NCBI RefSeq assembly: GCF_937871865.1
Contig: NZ_CALMPD010000075.1
Location: 1 to 40,130 of the forward strand
Length of the DNA: 40,130 nucleotides
From: an uncultured Legionella sp.
GTDB taxonomy: Bacteria > Pseudomonadota > Gammaproteobacteria > Legionellales > Legionellaceae
Direction: 5' to 3'
A model generated the notes under the pieces. It did not search any database, was not told the DNA's origin, and was given only the letters and a program-made list of their open reading frames with translations. The translations under genes were made by a program, and so were the position numbers. Numbering within the stretch: the stretch's first letter is position 1; every line of letters begins with the position of its first letter. Positions 1-9,652 of this stretch are shown in pieces.

Positions 1-30
1 AATGACGTTAACTTAAGGAGTTTTGTGCCA

Positions 31-82
31 CATACTCCCCCTCTCTCTAACTCTCTCCCCGAAGGGGCGAGAGGATAGATGG
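31..82. repeat. REP-like CT/GA hairpin repeat upstream of hemB
   Basis: A pyrimidine-rich tract leads into a hairpin. Bases 51-60 (ctctctcccc) pair with 64-73 (ggggcgagag) around a gaa loop, with one mismatch (56/68). It resembles the widespread intergenic repeat of the CCCTCTCCC...GGGGCGAGGG type. This is from memory and only one copy is visible here. Confidence 0.45.
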
Positions 83-207
83 GAAGAAAAGCAGATATGC
101 CTCTTAAAATGCCATCGCGTGTACATGAATATGACCGAAAGCAAAGTATAAAGCCTTAGTTGACGATGCTTTAGTACTAATACAAACAACCTCATTAAGG
201 ATTGTTA

Positions 208-1188
208 ATGACTGATTATAATTTGCCATTGAGATTAACTCGCCTAAGAAGTAATGCCATGACACGCGCACTACTTAAAGAAACCCGCCTGCACCCGCAA
301 CAATTTATTGCCCCTATCTTTATTAGCGAAGAATTGAATGCCCCTAAAGAAATAAATGCAATGCCAGGACAATTCCAACTGAATCTGGACAGTTTACCTC
401 AAGAAATTGAAACCTTAAGTGCTTTAGGAATCCCTGCCGTGCTGCTTTTCGGCATACCGAAATTAAAGGATTCATGTGGTAGCGAATCCTTTAATAAAGA
501 AGGAATTATTCAAAAGGCAATAAAAAAAATTCGTTCTGTAAATTCCGACATGGTCATTATTACTGATCTTTGTTTTTGTGAATATACAGACCATGGTCAT
601 TGTGGCGTGCTAGATAATCAGCGTATAGACAATGATAAAACGCTGCATTTACTTGCAAAACAAGCCGTGAGCCATGCTGAAGCAGGTGCGGACTGGGTTG
701 CACCCAGTGGGATGACTGATGGCATGGTTGGTGCAATTCGACAGGCATTAGATGATTCAGGTTATCATCATGTACCTATTCTGAGTTACAGTGCCAAATA
801 CTGCTCTTGTCTCTACGGCCCTTTTCGTGAAGCAGCACAAGGCGCCCCTCAATTTGGAGATAGGAAAGCTTATCAAATGGATCCCGCCAATAGCGAAGAA
901 GCAGTAAGAGAAACAGCATTGGATCTGGAAGAAGGTGCGGATATGATTATGGTAAAACCAGCAGGTTTTTATCTTGATATTATCTATAAGCTGAAACAAC
1001 ATTTTGCTGAAGTACCGCTTTGTGCTTATCAGGTCAGTGGTGAATACTCGATGATTAAATTTGCAGCTCAAAATAATCTGATTAATGAAGAGCTAGCTAT
1101 CATTGAAAGTTTAACTGCAATAAAAAGGGCTGGTGCCAATTTTATTATATCGTATTTTGCTAAAGACATTGCTCGATTAATTAAATAA
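208..1188 (+). CDS. hemB: Delta-aminolevulinic acid dehydratase (porphobilinogen synthase)
   Basis: Condenses two 5-aminolevulinate molecules to porphobilinogen in tetrapyrrole/heme synthesis; cytosolic. The 326 residues match the usual family length. Both Schiff-base lysines are visible: K197 in YSAKYCSC and K250 in MIMVKPAG. The cysteine-rich metal site DLCFCEYTDHGHCG marks the zinc-binding type. I chose the ATG at 208 because TAAGG (196-200) lies 7 nt upstream; a TTG at 202 is in frame but worse placed. It stands alone on the + strand with no other heme gene nearby. Confidence 0.97.
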   Translation: MTDYNLPLRLTRLRSNAMTRALLKETRLHPQQFIAPIFISEELNAPKEINAMPGQFQLNLDSLPQEIETLSALGIPAVLLFGIPKLKDSCGSESFNKEGIIQKAIKKIRSVNSDMVIITDLCFCEYTDHGHCGVLDNQRIDNDKTLHLLAKQAVSHAEAGADWVAPSGMTDGMVGAIRQALDDSGYHHVPILSYSAKYCSCLYGPFREAAQGAPQFGDRKAYQMDPANSEEAVRETALDLEEGADMIMVKPAGFYLDIIYKLKQHFAEVPLCAYQVSGEYSMIKFAAQNNLINEELAIIESLTAIKRAGANFIISYFAKDIARLIK

Positions 1189-1333
1189 TCTGTATTTAAA
1201 ATACTCAATAAGTATCAAGACCAGCACGATGAAACAGGTTTATATTGGTTATTTCTTGCCTCTATGTATACAATCCCATATAGTTATGCGGATTGTTTTT
1301 TACCAGTCGCTTATAATTTTAACGGAGAAATGA

Positions 1334-1726
1334 ATGAATTTAATGCTTAAAAGTATATCGGCAATAGCGTTGAGTCTAAGTGCCGCAACCGCTTTAGCAG
1401 TTCCAACCTATTTAACCACACACAATAATACAAATATGGAATCAAATGCTTTTATTGCAGGCACAATCCCGTCTCCCTACCCTACTCCAGCAAACGCTAC
1501 AAATCAAATTTTATGGAATATGGTGAGAATGGCATGTTATGGTCATACTACGAATGATCGCTGTACAGCACTTATAAAAATGGATACCAACTCAGCCAAT
1601 CCAATTGAAATTGGTTATGTTTCAATGGAAATGAGTACCGGCGATATAACTCCTAAAGTATTTTCTGCTAAAGGATTTACAGTCACCGTGAATGGTCCTG
1701 GTGAAGCCACCATTACTAAGGACTGA
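1334..1726 (+). CDS. Small secreted protein of unknown function
   Basis: 130 residues. The N-terminus has a classical signal peptide: KS, a hydrophobic stretch, and an Ala-rich cleavage region near ATALAVP (about residue 23). The mature part of about 107 residues has two cysteines (MACYGHTTNDRC, 10 residues apart) that could form a disulfide in the periplasm, and a Gly/Pro turn (NGPGEATITKD) at the C-terminus. The start is supported by GGAG at 1324-1327. A strong hairpin follows at 1756-1782, so it looks like a monocistronic unit. I do not recognise the family. Confidence 0.8.
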   Translation: MNLMLKSISAIALSLSAATALAVPTYLTTHNNTNMESNAFIAGTIPSPYPTPANATNQILWNMVRMACYGHTTNDRCTALIKMDTNSANPIEIGYVSMEMSTGDITPKVFSAKGFTVTVNGPGEATITKD

Positions 1727-1755
1727 TGTAATAAATAGTTATATTTTTTTCAAAG

Positions 1756-1782
1756 AGTTCGGCTGCTTATAGCAGCCGAACT
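1756..1782 (+). terminator. Hairpin terminator after the small secreted protein
   Basis: A perfect 12-bp stem, agttcggctgct (1756-1767) and agcagccgaact (1771-1782), has a 3-nt loop and is followed by ttaaattt. It lies 30 nt past the stop codon. The T tract is interrupted, so efficiency is uncertain. Confidence 0.7.
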
Positions 1783-2043
1783 TTAAATTTCCTGTATAGA
1801 TTTCTTGCTAGAATCAATAGAACATCTCATACCAGTTCACTCAAGACCTGTACTTCATCCAGACTCCTCAATTCATTTAACGACTAAAGCTAAAATTTAG
1901 TGGGCAAGACGACATGATAGCAATACTTAGTACGGGATGCTGCTGTAAGCCTCAGAGGAGATGTATCAATCAGGGAAACGGCCGATACTGAGCACAGAAG
2001 ATTTTATAAGAGTGACGCCATATCACTTTTATTTACAAATAAA
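1783..2043. other. Intergenic region, nothing recognised
   Basis: About 260 nt lie between two convergent transcription units. I see no coding frame with a start and ribosome site, no tRNA fold and no known RNA motif. A short dyad, agtga...tcact (2011-2027), is present but weak. Confidence 0.4.
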
Positions 2044-2066
2044 AAAGCCACGCTAAGCGTGGCTTT
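2044..2066 (-). terminator. Rho-independent terminator of the FadL-type gene
   Basis: An 11-bp stem, aaagccacgct (2044-2054) and agcgtggcttt (2056-2066), is followed on the - strand by a U-rich run (complement of the A tract at 2038-2046). It lies 20 nt past the gene's stop and has the form of a textbook terminator. Confidence 0.85.
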
Positions 2067-2085
2067 GAAATTTTTGTTACCGTTT

Positions 2086-3498
2086 TTATTTAGTTGGCAT
2101 TGGCATAGGTGCATCCATGGTCCAAACCAGTTGAGCACCAACCAGATCAGCACTTGCACTACCGCCTGCATTAACATTAAACGAAGAAGTTGAAATAGGA
2201 TCTGTACGGTTAATGCTAGGATCTTGAGCAGAGAATAGGTGAGTATATCCAATGTCCAGGCCGATAGTAGGTCTTGCTTGGTAATGAGCACCAAGAGAAA
2301 GAGCCCAACGATTAGTATCAGGTAAACGTACGTCTCTCTCAGCATCAATTGTAGGGGTTGCATCATAACCACCACCCACACGCAACATCAGCTGCTCATT
2401 AACATGATAGTTTGCACCAACAGCTACACGCCATGCATCTGAATAGTGTTGTGGAGAAATACTGTTCGCTTTAACCTGAGAAACAGGATTAGTCGATGTA
2501 TTTGGAGCAGCTACGTTATTTAGTTCGATAGTGCGAAGAACATTCCAATGGGTATAAACAACAGAAGCTAACAGAGCCACACTTTCGTTAACATCATGGT
2601 ATCCACTAAGCGTAGTAATATCAGGTAAGTCAATAATGTTACTGTTCAGATCATTTGATCTAAAAGTAGCACCAACGTCAGCAGCCAATGGGTTATTCAG
2701 ACGAAGGGCTGGATCAGCCATTCTTCCGCCTAAAATACTATAACCATGGAAGTGATGTCTCATTCTGGATTGGTAGTTTAGACCAAGACGAGTATGGTTG
2801 TCATTAAACATACCCATTACACCCGCATGGAACCCTACGCCTGTTGATTGACCTTTATTATATATTTGCGAGTCATTGATACCAGGAGGGATTGGTGTAC
2901 CTTGATAAATAGTCGGCGTACCGATCATTCGATTAAACTTTACTCGCGCATATTGCAGATCTAAACCACCACCGATTGAAAAATTCTCTGTTAATCGTCC
3001 ACCAATTTCAGGTGACAAGTTGGTAGTAATCAGCTCAGTAAACGTTGCTTGATAACGAACTGCAGATAATGGATCCCAGCTAGTCGCCAGACCAAATGGA
3101 GCAGTCATACTTAAACCAACAGTTGCATTCTCACCTATAGGACGTGCGTAATGGAATGAGGGAACAAAACCAATTTCACCACCATCAAGACCACTAAATG
3201 ACTGCTGGTAAGGTTGTAATGCTGGAGTTCTAAATGTACTTTGACCATTCAGTTTTGCAGTAGGAAATACTCCAACGCCACCAAATACCATCTGTTGATT
3301 TTTAATAAGTACTAAACCTGCAGGGTTATACCAACCAATAGAAGCATCAGCTGCTTCAGCAGCGATACCTGCAGCATAGTTACCTATTGCAGCAGCGCTA
3401 CCTTCAGTATATAGAGAAAACGCACCTGCATGGACAGTGCTTGTCGCCAGAACTCCAATTACTGAAGCGCTTACTAGCGTTCTTAAGGGTTTGTGCAT
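2086..3498 (-). CDS. OmpP1/FadL-family outer membrane transporter
   Basis: Predicted outer-membrane beta-barrel for uptake of long-chain fatty acids or other hydrophobic compounds. A signal peptide (MHKPLRTLVSASVIGVLATSTVHA) precedes the mature N-terminus GAFSLYTEGSAAAIGNYAAG. That matches the FadL hatch region, followed by the typical DASIGWYNPAGLVLIKNQQ segment. The rest alternates aromatic and polar residues as in barrel strands, with GFHAGVMGMFNDNHTRLGLNYQSR typical of the family. The ATG at 3498 has GGAG 8 nt upstream; the in-frame GTG at 3507 is less well placed. Substrate is not readable. It may supply acyl substrates to cells that carry the CoA-ester degradation genes at 25-36 kb, but they are not linked in an operon. 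Confidence 0.92.
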   Translation of the reverse strand: MHKPLRTLVSASVIGVLATSTVHAGAFSLYTEGSAAAIGNYAAGIAAEAADASIGWYNPAGLVLIKNQQMVFGGVGVFPTAKLNGQSTFRTPALQPYQQSFSGLDGGEIGFVPSFHYARPIGENATVGLSMTAPFGLATSWDPLSAVRYQATFTELITTNLSPEIGGRLTENFSIGGGLDLQYARVKFNRMIGTPTIYQGTPIPPGINDSQIYNKGQSTGVGFHAGVMGMFNDNHTRLGLNYQSRMRHHFHGYSILGGRMADPALRLNNPLAADVGATFRSNDLNSNIIDLPDITTLSGYHDVNESVALLASVVYTHWNVLRTIELNNVAAPNTSTNPVSQVKANSISPQHYSDAWRVAVGANYHVNEQLMLRVGGGYDATPTIDAERDVRLPDTNRWALSLGAHYQARPTIGLDIGYTHLFSAQDPSINRTDPISTSSFNVNAGGSASADLVGAQLVWTMDAPMPMPTK

Positions 3499-3655
3499 GT
3501 TTTTCACTCCACACTTGTTAATTTAAAATACTTCTAATTTATCAAAATCAAATTCGATGATAAATGAATTTAATACGAATTCAAATGTTTCCACTAAAAT
3601 ATTTGCTATTATATTCAATTAGTAACAAATATAAATCCATTGTGAATCCACCGGG

Positions 3656-3685
3656 GTCACACTGGTCAAATAATACCATTATAAT
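3656..3685 (+). promoter_or_regulatory. Candidate sigma-70 promoter for lysAC
   Basis: A consensus TATAAT (3680-3685) lies 18 bp after GTCACA (3656-3661; 4 of 6 match to TTGACA). This would give a leader of roughly 70 nt before the ATG at 3765. I see no lysine-riboswitch-like structure in so short a leader. Inference from motif matching only. Confidence 0.4.
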
Positions 3686-3764
3686 GAACGATAAAATTTG
3701 TTTTAATACTTGTACTAATCCTTTAGTCCATGCTAATGTGATTTATTTTTGAGCGGAATAATTT

Positions 3765-6326
3765 ATGCGACACATTGTTACTAAATTTGGGGGAACCAGT
3801 GTTTCATCTCGAGCCACGTGGAATAACATCGCGGCAATTACGCTAAAACATTTAAAAACAGGTGTTCAGCCAGTTATCGTGTGTTCCGCCTTAACACAAA
3901 TCTCTAATAAGCTTGAAAAAGCGATAGAGGCCGCTCTATTAGATGAACATCACAGTATATTGAATGATATACAAATGAGTCATTTCGCTCTTGCAGAAGA
4001 ACTTGAAGTAAGTCCAGAATTAATTGCAGGTGAATTGCATCAGCTGAATCAATGGTTAACCGGCATTGCCTTACTAAAACAAGCCCCCGCAAAAACTCAC
4101 GCTCAAATTTTAAGCCAGGGCGAATTGATGATGACGCGTCTTGGTAATGCCTTTCTTCAAAAACAAGGCATAAACAATAAATGGTATGATGCCCGTGAAC
4201 TTCTGGTCAGTACCCCATTCCATGGCACTGAATCAATGAATTACCTATCCGCTCGTTGCGATAGCGAGTACGATCCAGATTTAATTGAAAAATTCCTCAG
4301 CAGTGGTGCTCAAGCAATTATTACCCAAGGTTTTTTTGCGGCTAACACGCATGGTGAAACTGTATTGCTAGGCCGAGGTGGCTCAGATACTTCAGCCGCT
4401 TTACTTGCTGGGAAACTGCATGCAGCATCCTGCGAAATATGGACTGATGTGCCTGGAATTTATACGGCAAATCCTCATCAATTACCTCATGCCCGGCTAT
4501 TAAAACAGCTCAATTATGATGAAGCGCAGGAAATCGCATCTATGGGTGCCAAAGTATTGCATCCGAATTGTATTCCTCCTGTACGCAAAGCCAATATTCC
4601 AATGGTAGTAAAATTCACTCAGCTTCCGGAACATTCAGGTACTCTCATAACTAAAGATATTGATGAAACAGCTCCTTTAATTAAATCGATTCAGGTAAAA
4701 CACAGTACCCTGCTGATCTCAATTGACACCCTAAACATGTGGCAACAAGTAGGCTTCCTGGCTGATGTCTTTGCCGCATTTAAAAAACATGGTTTTTCTG
4801 TTGATTTATTGTCGTCCTCTGAGTTTAACGTGACCTTATCCCTGGACACCAATGCCAAACTCTACGATAGACCGGCAATTAATGCTTTGCTTACTGACTT
4901 GAATGAATTTGGACGTGCCAAATTAATAGAACCATGTAGCGCTGTCAGCTTGGTTGGACATCACATAAGAACGGTACTGCCTCATCTTGGCCCAGCACTT
5001 GAAGTGTTTGATTCAAAACAAGTGTACCTAATGTCATTAGCATCTAACGATTTAAATCTGACCTTTGTTGTTGATGAATCTCAGGCAGATAAACTATGTC
5101 AGAAACTGCACCATTTATTAATTGAAAGCAATCCACAAATTTTCTATTATTCCAAAAGCTGGCATGAAGAGTTTGGTAAACCGAATGTACGCCCTACTCC
5201 ATGGTGGGAATCAGAACGAGATCGTTTATTAACAGTCAGTACAGAGCACTCTCCTTGCTATGTTTATCATAGCCCCACGCAAGCAAATCGTGCGAAACAA
5301 CTGCTGGCATTAGATTCTATTGATTCCTTATTTTACGCAATAAAAGCAAATCCATTCCCATCTGTATTAAAAACGCTGGAAAAAGAAGGTGTAGGTTTTG
5401 AATGTGTTTCTATTCAGGAACTTGATTTAGTGCTGCAACTCTTTCCAGATATCAACAGAGAACGAATTTTATTTACCCCTAACTTCGCCCCCAAAATTGA
5501 ATATGAATATGCTCTTTCTATTGGATGCTATGTGACCATCGACAGTTTATATCCTTTAGAATACTGGCCTGAATTATTTAAGAATAGAGACGTCATTGTT
5601 CGTATTGACCCCGGTACAGGTGCTGGTCATCACAAACATGTATCTACGGGCGGAAATGAATCAAAATTTGGTATCACTCAAAATGATGTCGGCCAAATTA
5701 TTTCCTTAACCCAAAAACATAACATTAACGTCATAGGGCTTCATGCTCATTCGGGAAGTGGAATACTTACTCCGGAACTATGGCAACAAACTGCATTAAT
5801 GCTGGCATCACTGACCGATCAATTTACTAATGTGCGTTCAATCAATCTGGGTGGTGGATTAGGTATAGTTGAAAAACCAGGTCAGCATCCCATTGATTTC
5901 GCAGCACTCGATGCTTCATTGCTGGCAGTCAAATCACGTTATCCTCAATTAAAAGTATGGCTTGAGCCAGGACGATTCTTTGTTGCGGAAAGCGGGGTAA
6001 TCCTTGCAAAAGTCACTCAATGCAAAGAAAAAGGCAAAGTAAAATTTATCGGAATTGAGACAGGAATGAACTCTCTGATTAGGCCGTCATTATATGGCGC
6101 TTATCATGAAATTGTTAATTTGACCCGACTCCATGAAGAAAAGGCTGGCTTTTCTCATATTGTAGGCCCCATTTGTGAATCTGGAGATACCTTAGGTTAT
6201 GACCGGTTATTACCTGTAACCAAAGAAGGAGATGTATTATTGATTGCTAATACAGGGGCCTATGGCCATTGTATGAGCTCTCATTACAATTTAAGACCAC
6301 CGGCTCAAGAAATAGCATTGGATTGA
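3765..6326 (+). CDS. lysAC: Bifunctional aspartokinase / diaminopimelate decarboxylase
   Basis: Fuses the first and last enzymes of lysine/DAP synthesis in one 853-residue polypeptide. Residues about 1-290 are the aspartokinase domain: KFGGTSVSS at the start, GRGGSDTSAALLA, then WTDVPGIYTANP. A regulatory ACT-like region follows (about 300-460). From about 490 comes a group IV PLP-dependent DAP decarboxylase: K527 in FYAIKANP is the PLP lysine, then HSGSG, EPGRFFVAESG, GPICESGDTLGYDR (substrate-binding Cys) and ANTGAYGHCMSSHYN. Both halves look complete. The SD is weak (GAGCGGA). The gene ends 4 nt before the helicase gene, suggesting co-transcription. Such lysAC fusions are known from some gammaproteobacteria, including Xanthomonadaceae and, as I recall, Legionella. 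Confidence 0.96.
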   Translation: MRHIVTKFGGTSVSSRATWNNIAAITLKHLKTGVQPVIVCSALTQISNKLEKAIEAALLDEHHSILNDIQMSHFALAEELEVSPELIAGELHQLNQWLTGIALLKQAPAKTHAQILSQGELMMTRLGNAFLQKQGINNKWYDARELLVSTPFHGTESMNYLSARCDSEYDPDLIEKFLSSGAQAIITQGFFAANTHGETVLLGRGGSDTSAALLAGKLHAASCEIWTDVPGIYTANPHQLPHARLLKQLNYDEAQEIASMGAKVLHPNCIPPVRKANIPMVVKFTQLPEHSGTLITKDIDETAPLIKSIQVKHSTLLISIDTLNMWQQVGFLADVFAAFKKHGFSVDLLSSSEFNVTLSLDTNAKLYDRPAINALLTDLNEFGRAKLIEPCSAVSLVGHHIRTVLPHLGPALEVFDSKQVYLMSLASNDLNLTFVVDESQADKLCQKLHHLLIESNPQIFYYSKSWHEEFGKPNVRPTPWWESERDRLLTVSTEHSPCYVYHSPTQANRAKQLLALDSIDSLFYAIKANPFPSVLKTLEKEGVGFECVSIQELDLVLQLFPDINRERILFTPNFAPKIEYEYALSIGCYVTIDSLYPLEYWPELFKNRDVIVRIDPGTGAGHHKHVSTGGNESKFGITQNDVGQIISLTQKHNINVIGLHAHSGSGILTPELWQQTALMLASLTDQFTNVRSINLGGGLGIVEKPGQHPIDFAALDASLLAVKSRYPQLKVWLEPGRFFVAESGVILAKVTQCKEKGKVKFIGIETGMNSLIRPSLYGAYHEIVNLTRLHEEKAGFSHIVGPICESGDTLGYDRLLPVTKEGDVLLIANTGAYGHCMSSHYNLRPPAQEIALD

Positions 6327-6330
6327 TAGT

Positions 6331-9300
6331 ATGGCGCTTATAGACAGCGAACAAAGGAGTCTGGCAACTGATCCGCAGTCGTCATTCATTGTACAGGCTC
6401 CTGCCGGATCTGGTAAAACAGAAATACTGACTCAACGCTATCTGAGATTGCTGAGCACAGTCAACTCACCCGAACAAATAGTTGCTTTAACGTTTACTCG
6501 CAAAGCAGCAACAGAAATGCGTGAGCGTATTGTGCTTTCACTGCAACAAGCGACTTTAAATAAACCAGCTAAAAATCCACATCAACAAATAACCTTAAAT
6601 TACGCGCAACACGCACTAAAGCGTAGTGAGCATTTCGATTGGGATTTATTGCAACAACCCAACCGATTAAAAATCATTACAATAGACTCACTGTGTCAAA
6701 GTATTAATCAGGCAATACCTTTATTAGAACAACAAATTGCTTACGCTCAAATTACAGATGTTCCAGAAAGCTATTATATAAAAGCCGCTAGAAACTGCAT
6801 TCAGTTTGCTTTGGAAACCCAAGAGTTCCAACAAGCCATTAAGCTGTTGCTCATCCATGTAGATAACAGGCAAGATCGTTTGATTGAACTGTTTAAATCA
6901 TTATTAAGACAAAGAGATCAATGGTTATCGCCATTATTTCAGGCTCGCTCACAAAATAAAGCCGTATTTGAAAAAGCATTGCAACTTATAGAGCAACATG
7001 AGTTAACCCGATTTAGAAATAGCCTGCCGGCACCTCTAGCAGAAGATGTAACAGAACTGGCCCGAACTCTGGCAAATATAGAGAATAATCCCAACTCTCC
7101 AAGATATAGCCTTAAAGATTGGTATGACTTTCAGCAGTTCAATCAAGAAATTGCCAAAGGGTTATGTAAACTGGTTCTTGATAGTTCAAACGCGATTCGC
7201 AACAACATTGATCACAATGTCGGATTCTATAAACAAAACTGTTCGCCAGAAGACTACAAAAGACTCAAGGCTCAGGGAGCTGAACTTCTTAATCAAATAA
7301 GAGATTATCCAGAATTCCTTGATGCTCTTTTAATGGTGAATGATTTACCTCATCCAGAATACGATCCCGAGCAATGGGATGTTCTGCAAGCTCTGTTTCT
7401 CTTATTGCCCTTATTGGCCGGGCATTTACACCTTATCTTTAGTGAACACAATGAAGTCGATTTTACTGCAATTTCACAGCAGGCTTTAGCTGCATTAGGC
7501 GACTCAGATAACCCCACCGATTTAGCTCTATATTTAGATAATGCCATTCATCATTTGCTGGTTGATGAATTTCAAGACACATCCATCACGCAATTTGAAT
7601 TGCTTACCCGATTGGTGCAAGGTTGGGAGCCACATGATGGTAAAACATTATTCGTAGTTGGCGATCCCATGCAATCGATTTATCGCTTTCGTCAGGCCGA
7701 AGTAGGCTTATTCTTTCGAGCAAAAGAACAAGGCATTGGAGCGGTACAACTAATCCCTTTAGAACTGCGTTGTAATTTTCGTTCGACTGAAACCATAGTC
7801 AATTGGGTCAATACTCATTTCTCAAAAATATTTCCTCATCAAGTTGATATAGAATCAGGCGCAGTCTCCTTTCATCCCTCCGTCAATGTCATTAAAGGAG
7901 ATGAGCTTAGTGCGGTTCACGCATTAAAATGTGCTAGCAAAGAACAAGAAGCGAATAGACTGATTGAAGTAATACAAAAGGAATTGAATGTAAACCCTGA
8001 TCAAAGCATCGCTATTTTAGTTCGTTCCAGATCACAGTTAACGGACATCATCAGAGTACTTCGTCAGAACCAGATTCCCTATCAAGGAACCGATATCGAC
8101 TTATTAGCAAATCTGGAACATTTACGCGATGTCTGGACGCTAACCCAGGCCCTGTTAAATCCAGGCAACAGATTGACATGGCTTGCGTTGCTTCGCAGCC
8201 CCTATTGCGGCTTATCACTACAAGACATTCACCAAATCGCTCAGCATAATCCGAGAAAATCCATCTACAGTTCATTATTACAGCTGGATAAAATACCTGG
8301 ATTAAGTGAAGAAGGCCGAAACCGATCTCAATATATGATACGAGCAATGCATCATTCGTTATCACAACGCTATCAAAGCAAACTCTCTGATTGGGTAGCA
8401 CAAACCCTGAGTAAGCTGCACGTGGAACAGATCCTTAATCAAAGTCAGCTCAATGATTTGGAACAATTCTGGATATTGATCGATCGTTATGAACATTTGG
8501 GTCGTTTACCCGATATGAACGCATTCTTTTTAGAATTTAATAAACTTTATTCACAACAATCAACTCCATCAAAACTACAGGTAATGACCATCCACAAATC
8601 AAAAGGTTTAGAGTTTGATACAGTTATTCTTCCAGGCCTAGGCAGTAAACTAAAACAGACCGATCAACCGATGTTACGCTGGCTTAAATTACCAACAAAG
8701 AATCAGGAACATCTGTTACTCGTATCCCCTATCAAAGCGGCACATCACGAGCATTGTCCATTATATGATTATTTAAATCAGCTGGACGAAGAAAAAAATA
8801 ACTATGAAGCTCAGAGAGTACTTTATGTCGCAGTTACCCGAGCCAAATCCCGCTTGTATTTATTTGATAGCTCACCAAGAACATCGAAATCCTCATTCCG
8901 AAGCTTGTTAAAACATCAGGAATTTCAAGAAAGCCTGCAAGAAGAGGTTGCAGAATCAGTAGACTATCCCTTACCTCAACTCTATAAGCTCCCTTTAAAT
9001 TTCTATCAGGAACCAGAACCCGAAGTAATTAATTATCTGAATCCTGTCAGTACAGGTTTAGTAACAGGCATCCCAAGGCTTACCGGAATTATTATTCATC
9101 AGCTGATGCAATGGATTTGTGATAATCATCCTCGTGCAATAAGCGAAATCCCCTGGAGTATTGCAGAGCATGAATTGACAAGGCTCGGATTTAACCAGGA
9201 AACACAACAAACAGTCCTGTCTGTTATTCAAAATCAAATAACACAATTATTTAAAGACAAGATTGGGTTATGGATAATGAAACAACACGAAAACGAACAC

Positions 9301-9573
9301 AATGAATATGAGTTATTAGTCGAACATCAAAACAAATTAGTCACTCGCATCATAGACAGGGTTTTCGTAGATAATTCAAAATTATGGATTATCGATTTTA
9401 AGACCGGTAGAGACGAAGAAACAACTCAAAAACATCAAAAACAATTGAATGAATATGGCTATTATTTATCTAATAAATTTTCCCTTCCCATTCATTGTGG
9501 CTTGTATTATTTAGCCAATAATCATTGGATCACCTGGCAATATGAAGCGCTTGAAGTCCAGGTTTTGACATGA
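6331..9573 (+). CDS. AddA/RecB-like UvrD-family helicase-nuclease
   Basis: A 1080-residue superfamily 1A helicase with a C-terminal nuclease, expected to resect double-strand DNA ends for recombination. Walker A is APAGSGKT (K29). Motif Ia (ALTFTRKAATEMRERI) follows, and the DExx box is LLVDEFQDTS (D412, E413). Motif III-like GDPMQSIYRFRQAE, motif V MTIHKSKGLEFDTVILPG and motif VI VLYVAVTRAKSRLYLF are all present. The C-terminus has a PD-(D/E)XK signature: IIDRVF, then IIDFKTG (D1022, K1024) and QLNEYGYYL. Length and order fit AddA better than RecB. No AddB partner is adjacent, although the two are often neighbours. It starts 4 nt after lysAC. Confidence 0.9.
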   Translation: MALIDSEQRSLATDPQSSFIVQAPAGSGKTEILTQRYLRLLSTVNSPEQIVALTFTRKAATEMRERIVLSLQQATLNKPAKNPHQQITLNYAQHALKRSEHFDWDLLQQPNRLKIITIDSLCQSINQAIPLLEQQIAYAQITDVPESYYIKAARNCIQFALETQEFQQAIKLLLIHVDNRQDRLIELFKSLLRQRDQWLSPLFQARSQNKAVFEKALQLIEQHELTRFRNSLPAPLAEDVTELARTLANIENNPNSPRYSLKDWYDFQQFNQEIAKGLCKLVLDSSNAIRNNIDHNVGFYKQNCSPEDYKRLKAQGAELLNQIRDYPEFLDALLMVNDLPHPEYDPEQWDVLQALFLLLPLLAGHLHLIFSEHNEVDFTAISQQALAALGDSDNPTDLALYLDNAIHHLLVDEFQDTSITQFELLTRLVQGWEPHDGKTLFVVGDPMQSIYRFRQAEVGLFFRAKEQGIGAVQLIPLELRCNFRSTETIVNWVNTHFSKIFPHQVDIESGAVSFHPSVNVIKGDELSAVHALKCASKEQEANRLIEVIQKELNVNPDQSIAILVRSRSQLTDIIRVLRQNQIPYQGTDIDLLANLEHLRDVWTLTQALLNPGNRLTWLALLRSPYCGLSLQDIHQIAQHNPRKSIYSSLLQLDKIPGLSEEGRNRSQYMIRAMHHSLSQRYQSKLSDWVAQTLSKLHVEQILNQSQLNDLEQFWILIDRYEHLGRLPDMNAFFLEFNKLYSQQSTPSKLQVMTIHKSKGLEFDTVILPGLGSKLKQTDQPMLRWLKLPTKNQEHLLLVSPIKAAHHEHCPLYDYLNQLDEEKNNYEAQRVLYVAVTRAKSRLYLFDSSPRTSKSSFRSLLKHQEFQESLQEEVAESVDYPLPQLYKLPLNFYQEPEPEVINYLNPVSTGLVTGIPRLTGIIIHQLMQWICDNHPRAISEIPWSIAEHELTRLGFNQETQQTVLSVIQNQITQLFKDKIGLWIMKQHENEHNEYELLVEHQNKLVTRIIDRVFVDNSKLWIIDFKTGRDEETTQKHQKQLNEYGYYLSNKFSLPIHCGLYYLANNHWITWQYEALEVQVLT

Positions 9574-9652
9574 AATATCAACAGATCCTAGTTAAACGCA
9601 ACTTCCTGCGTTATTATCCAGTTTTTATTTTATAATGATCAAGGTTAACGCA

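Noticed and set aside
13..195. Open frame on the - strand upstream of hemB
   Set aside because: It runs through the REP-like hairpin, has no ribosome site and a low-complexity composition.
1312..1317. TATAAT as promoter of the small secreted protein
   Set aside because: It is only 7 nt from the Shine-Dalgarno site, so the transcript would start at or inside it.
2004..2381. Open frame overlapping the FadL-type gene end
   Set aside because: It is a shifted frame of a gene with clear family motifs and spans that gene's terminator.
3564..3752. Small open frame between fadL-like gene and lysAC
   Set aside because: It covers the likely lysAC promoter, has no SD and no recognisable protein character.
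3692..3764. Lysine riboswitch before lysAC
   Set aside because: The predicted leader of about 70 nt is far shorter than the L-box and shows none of its stems.
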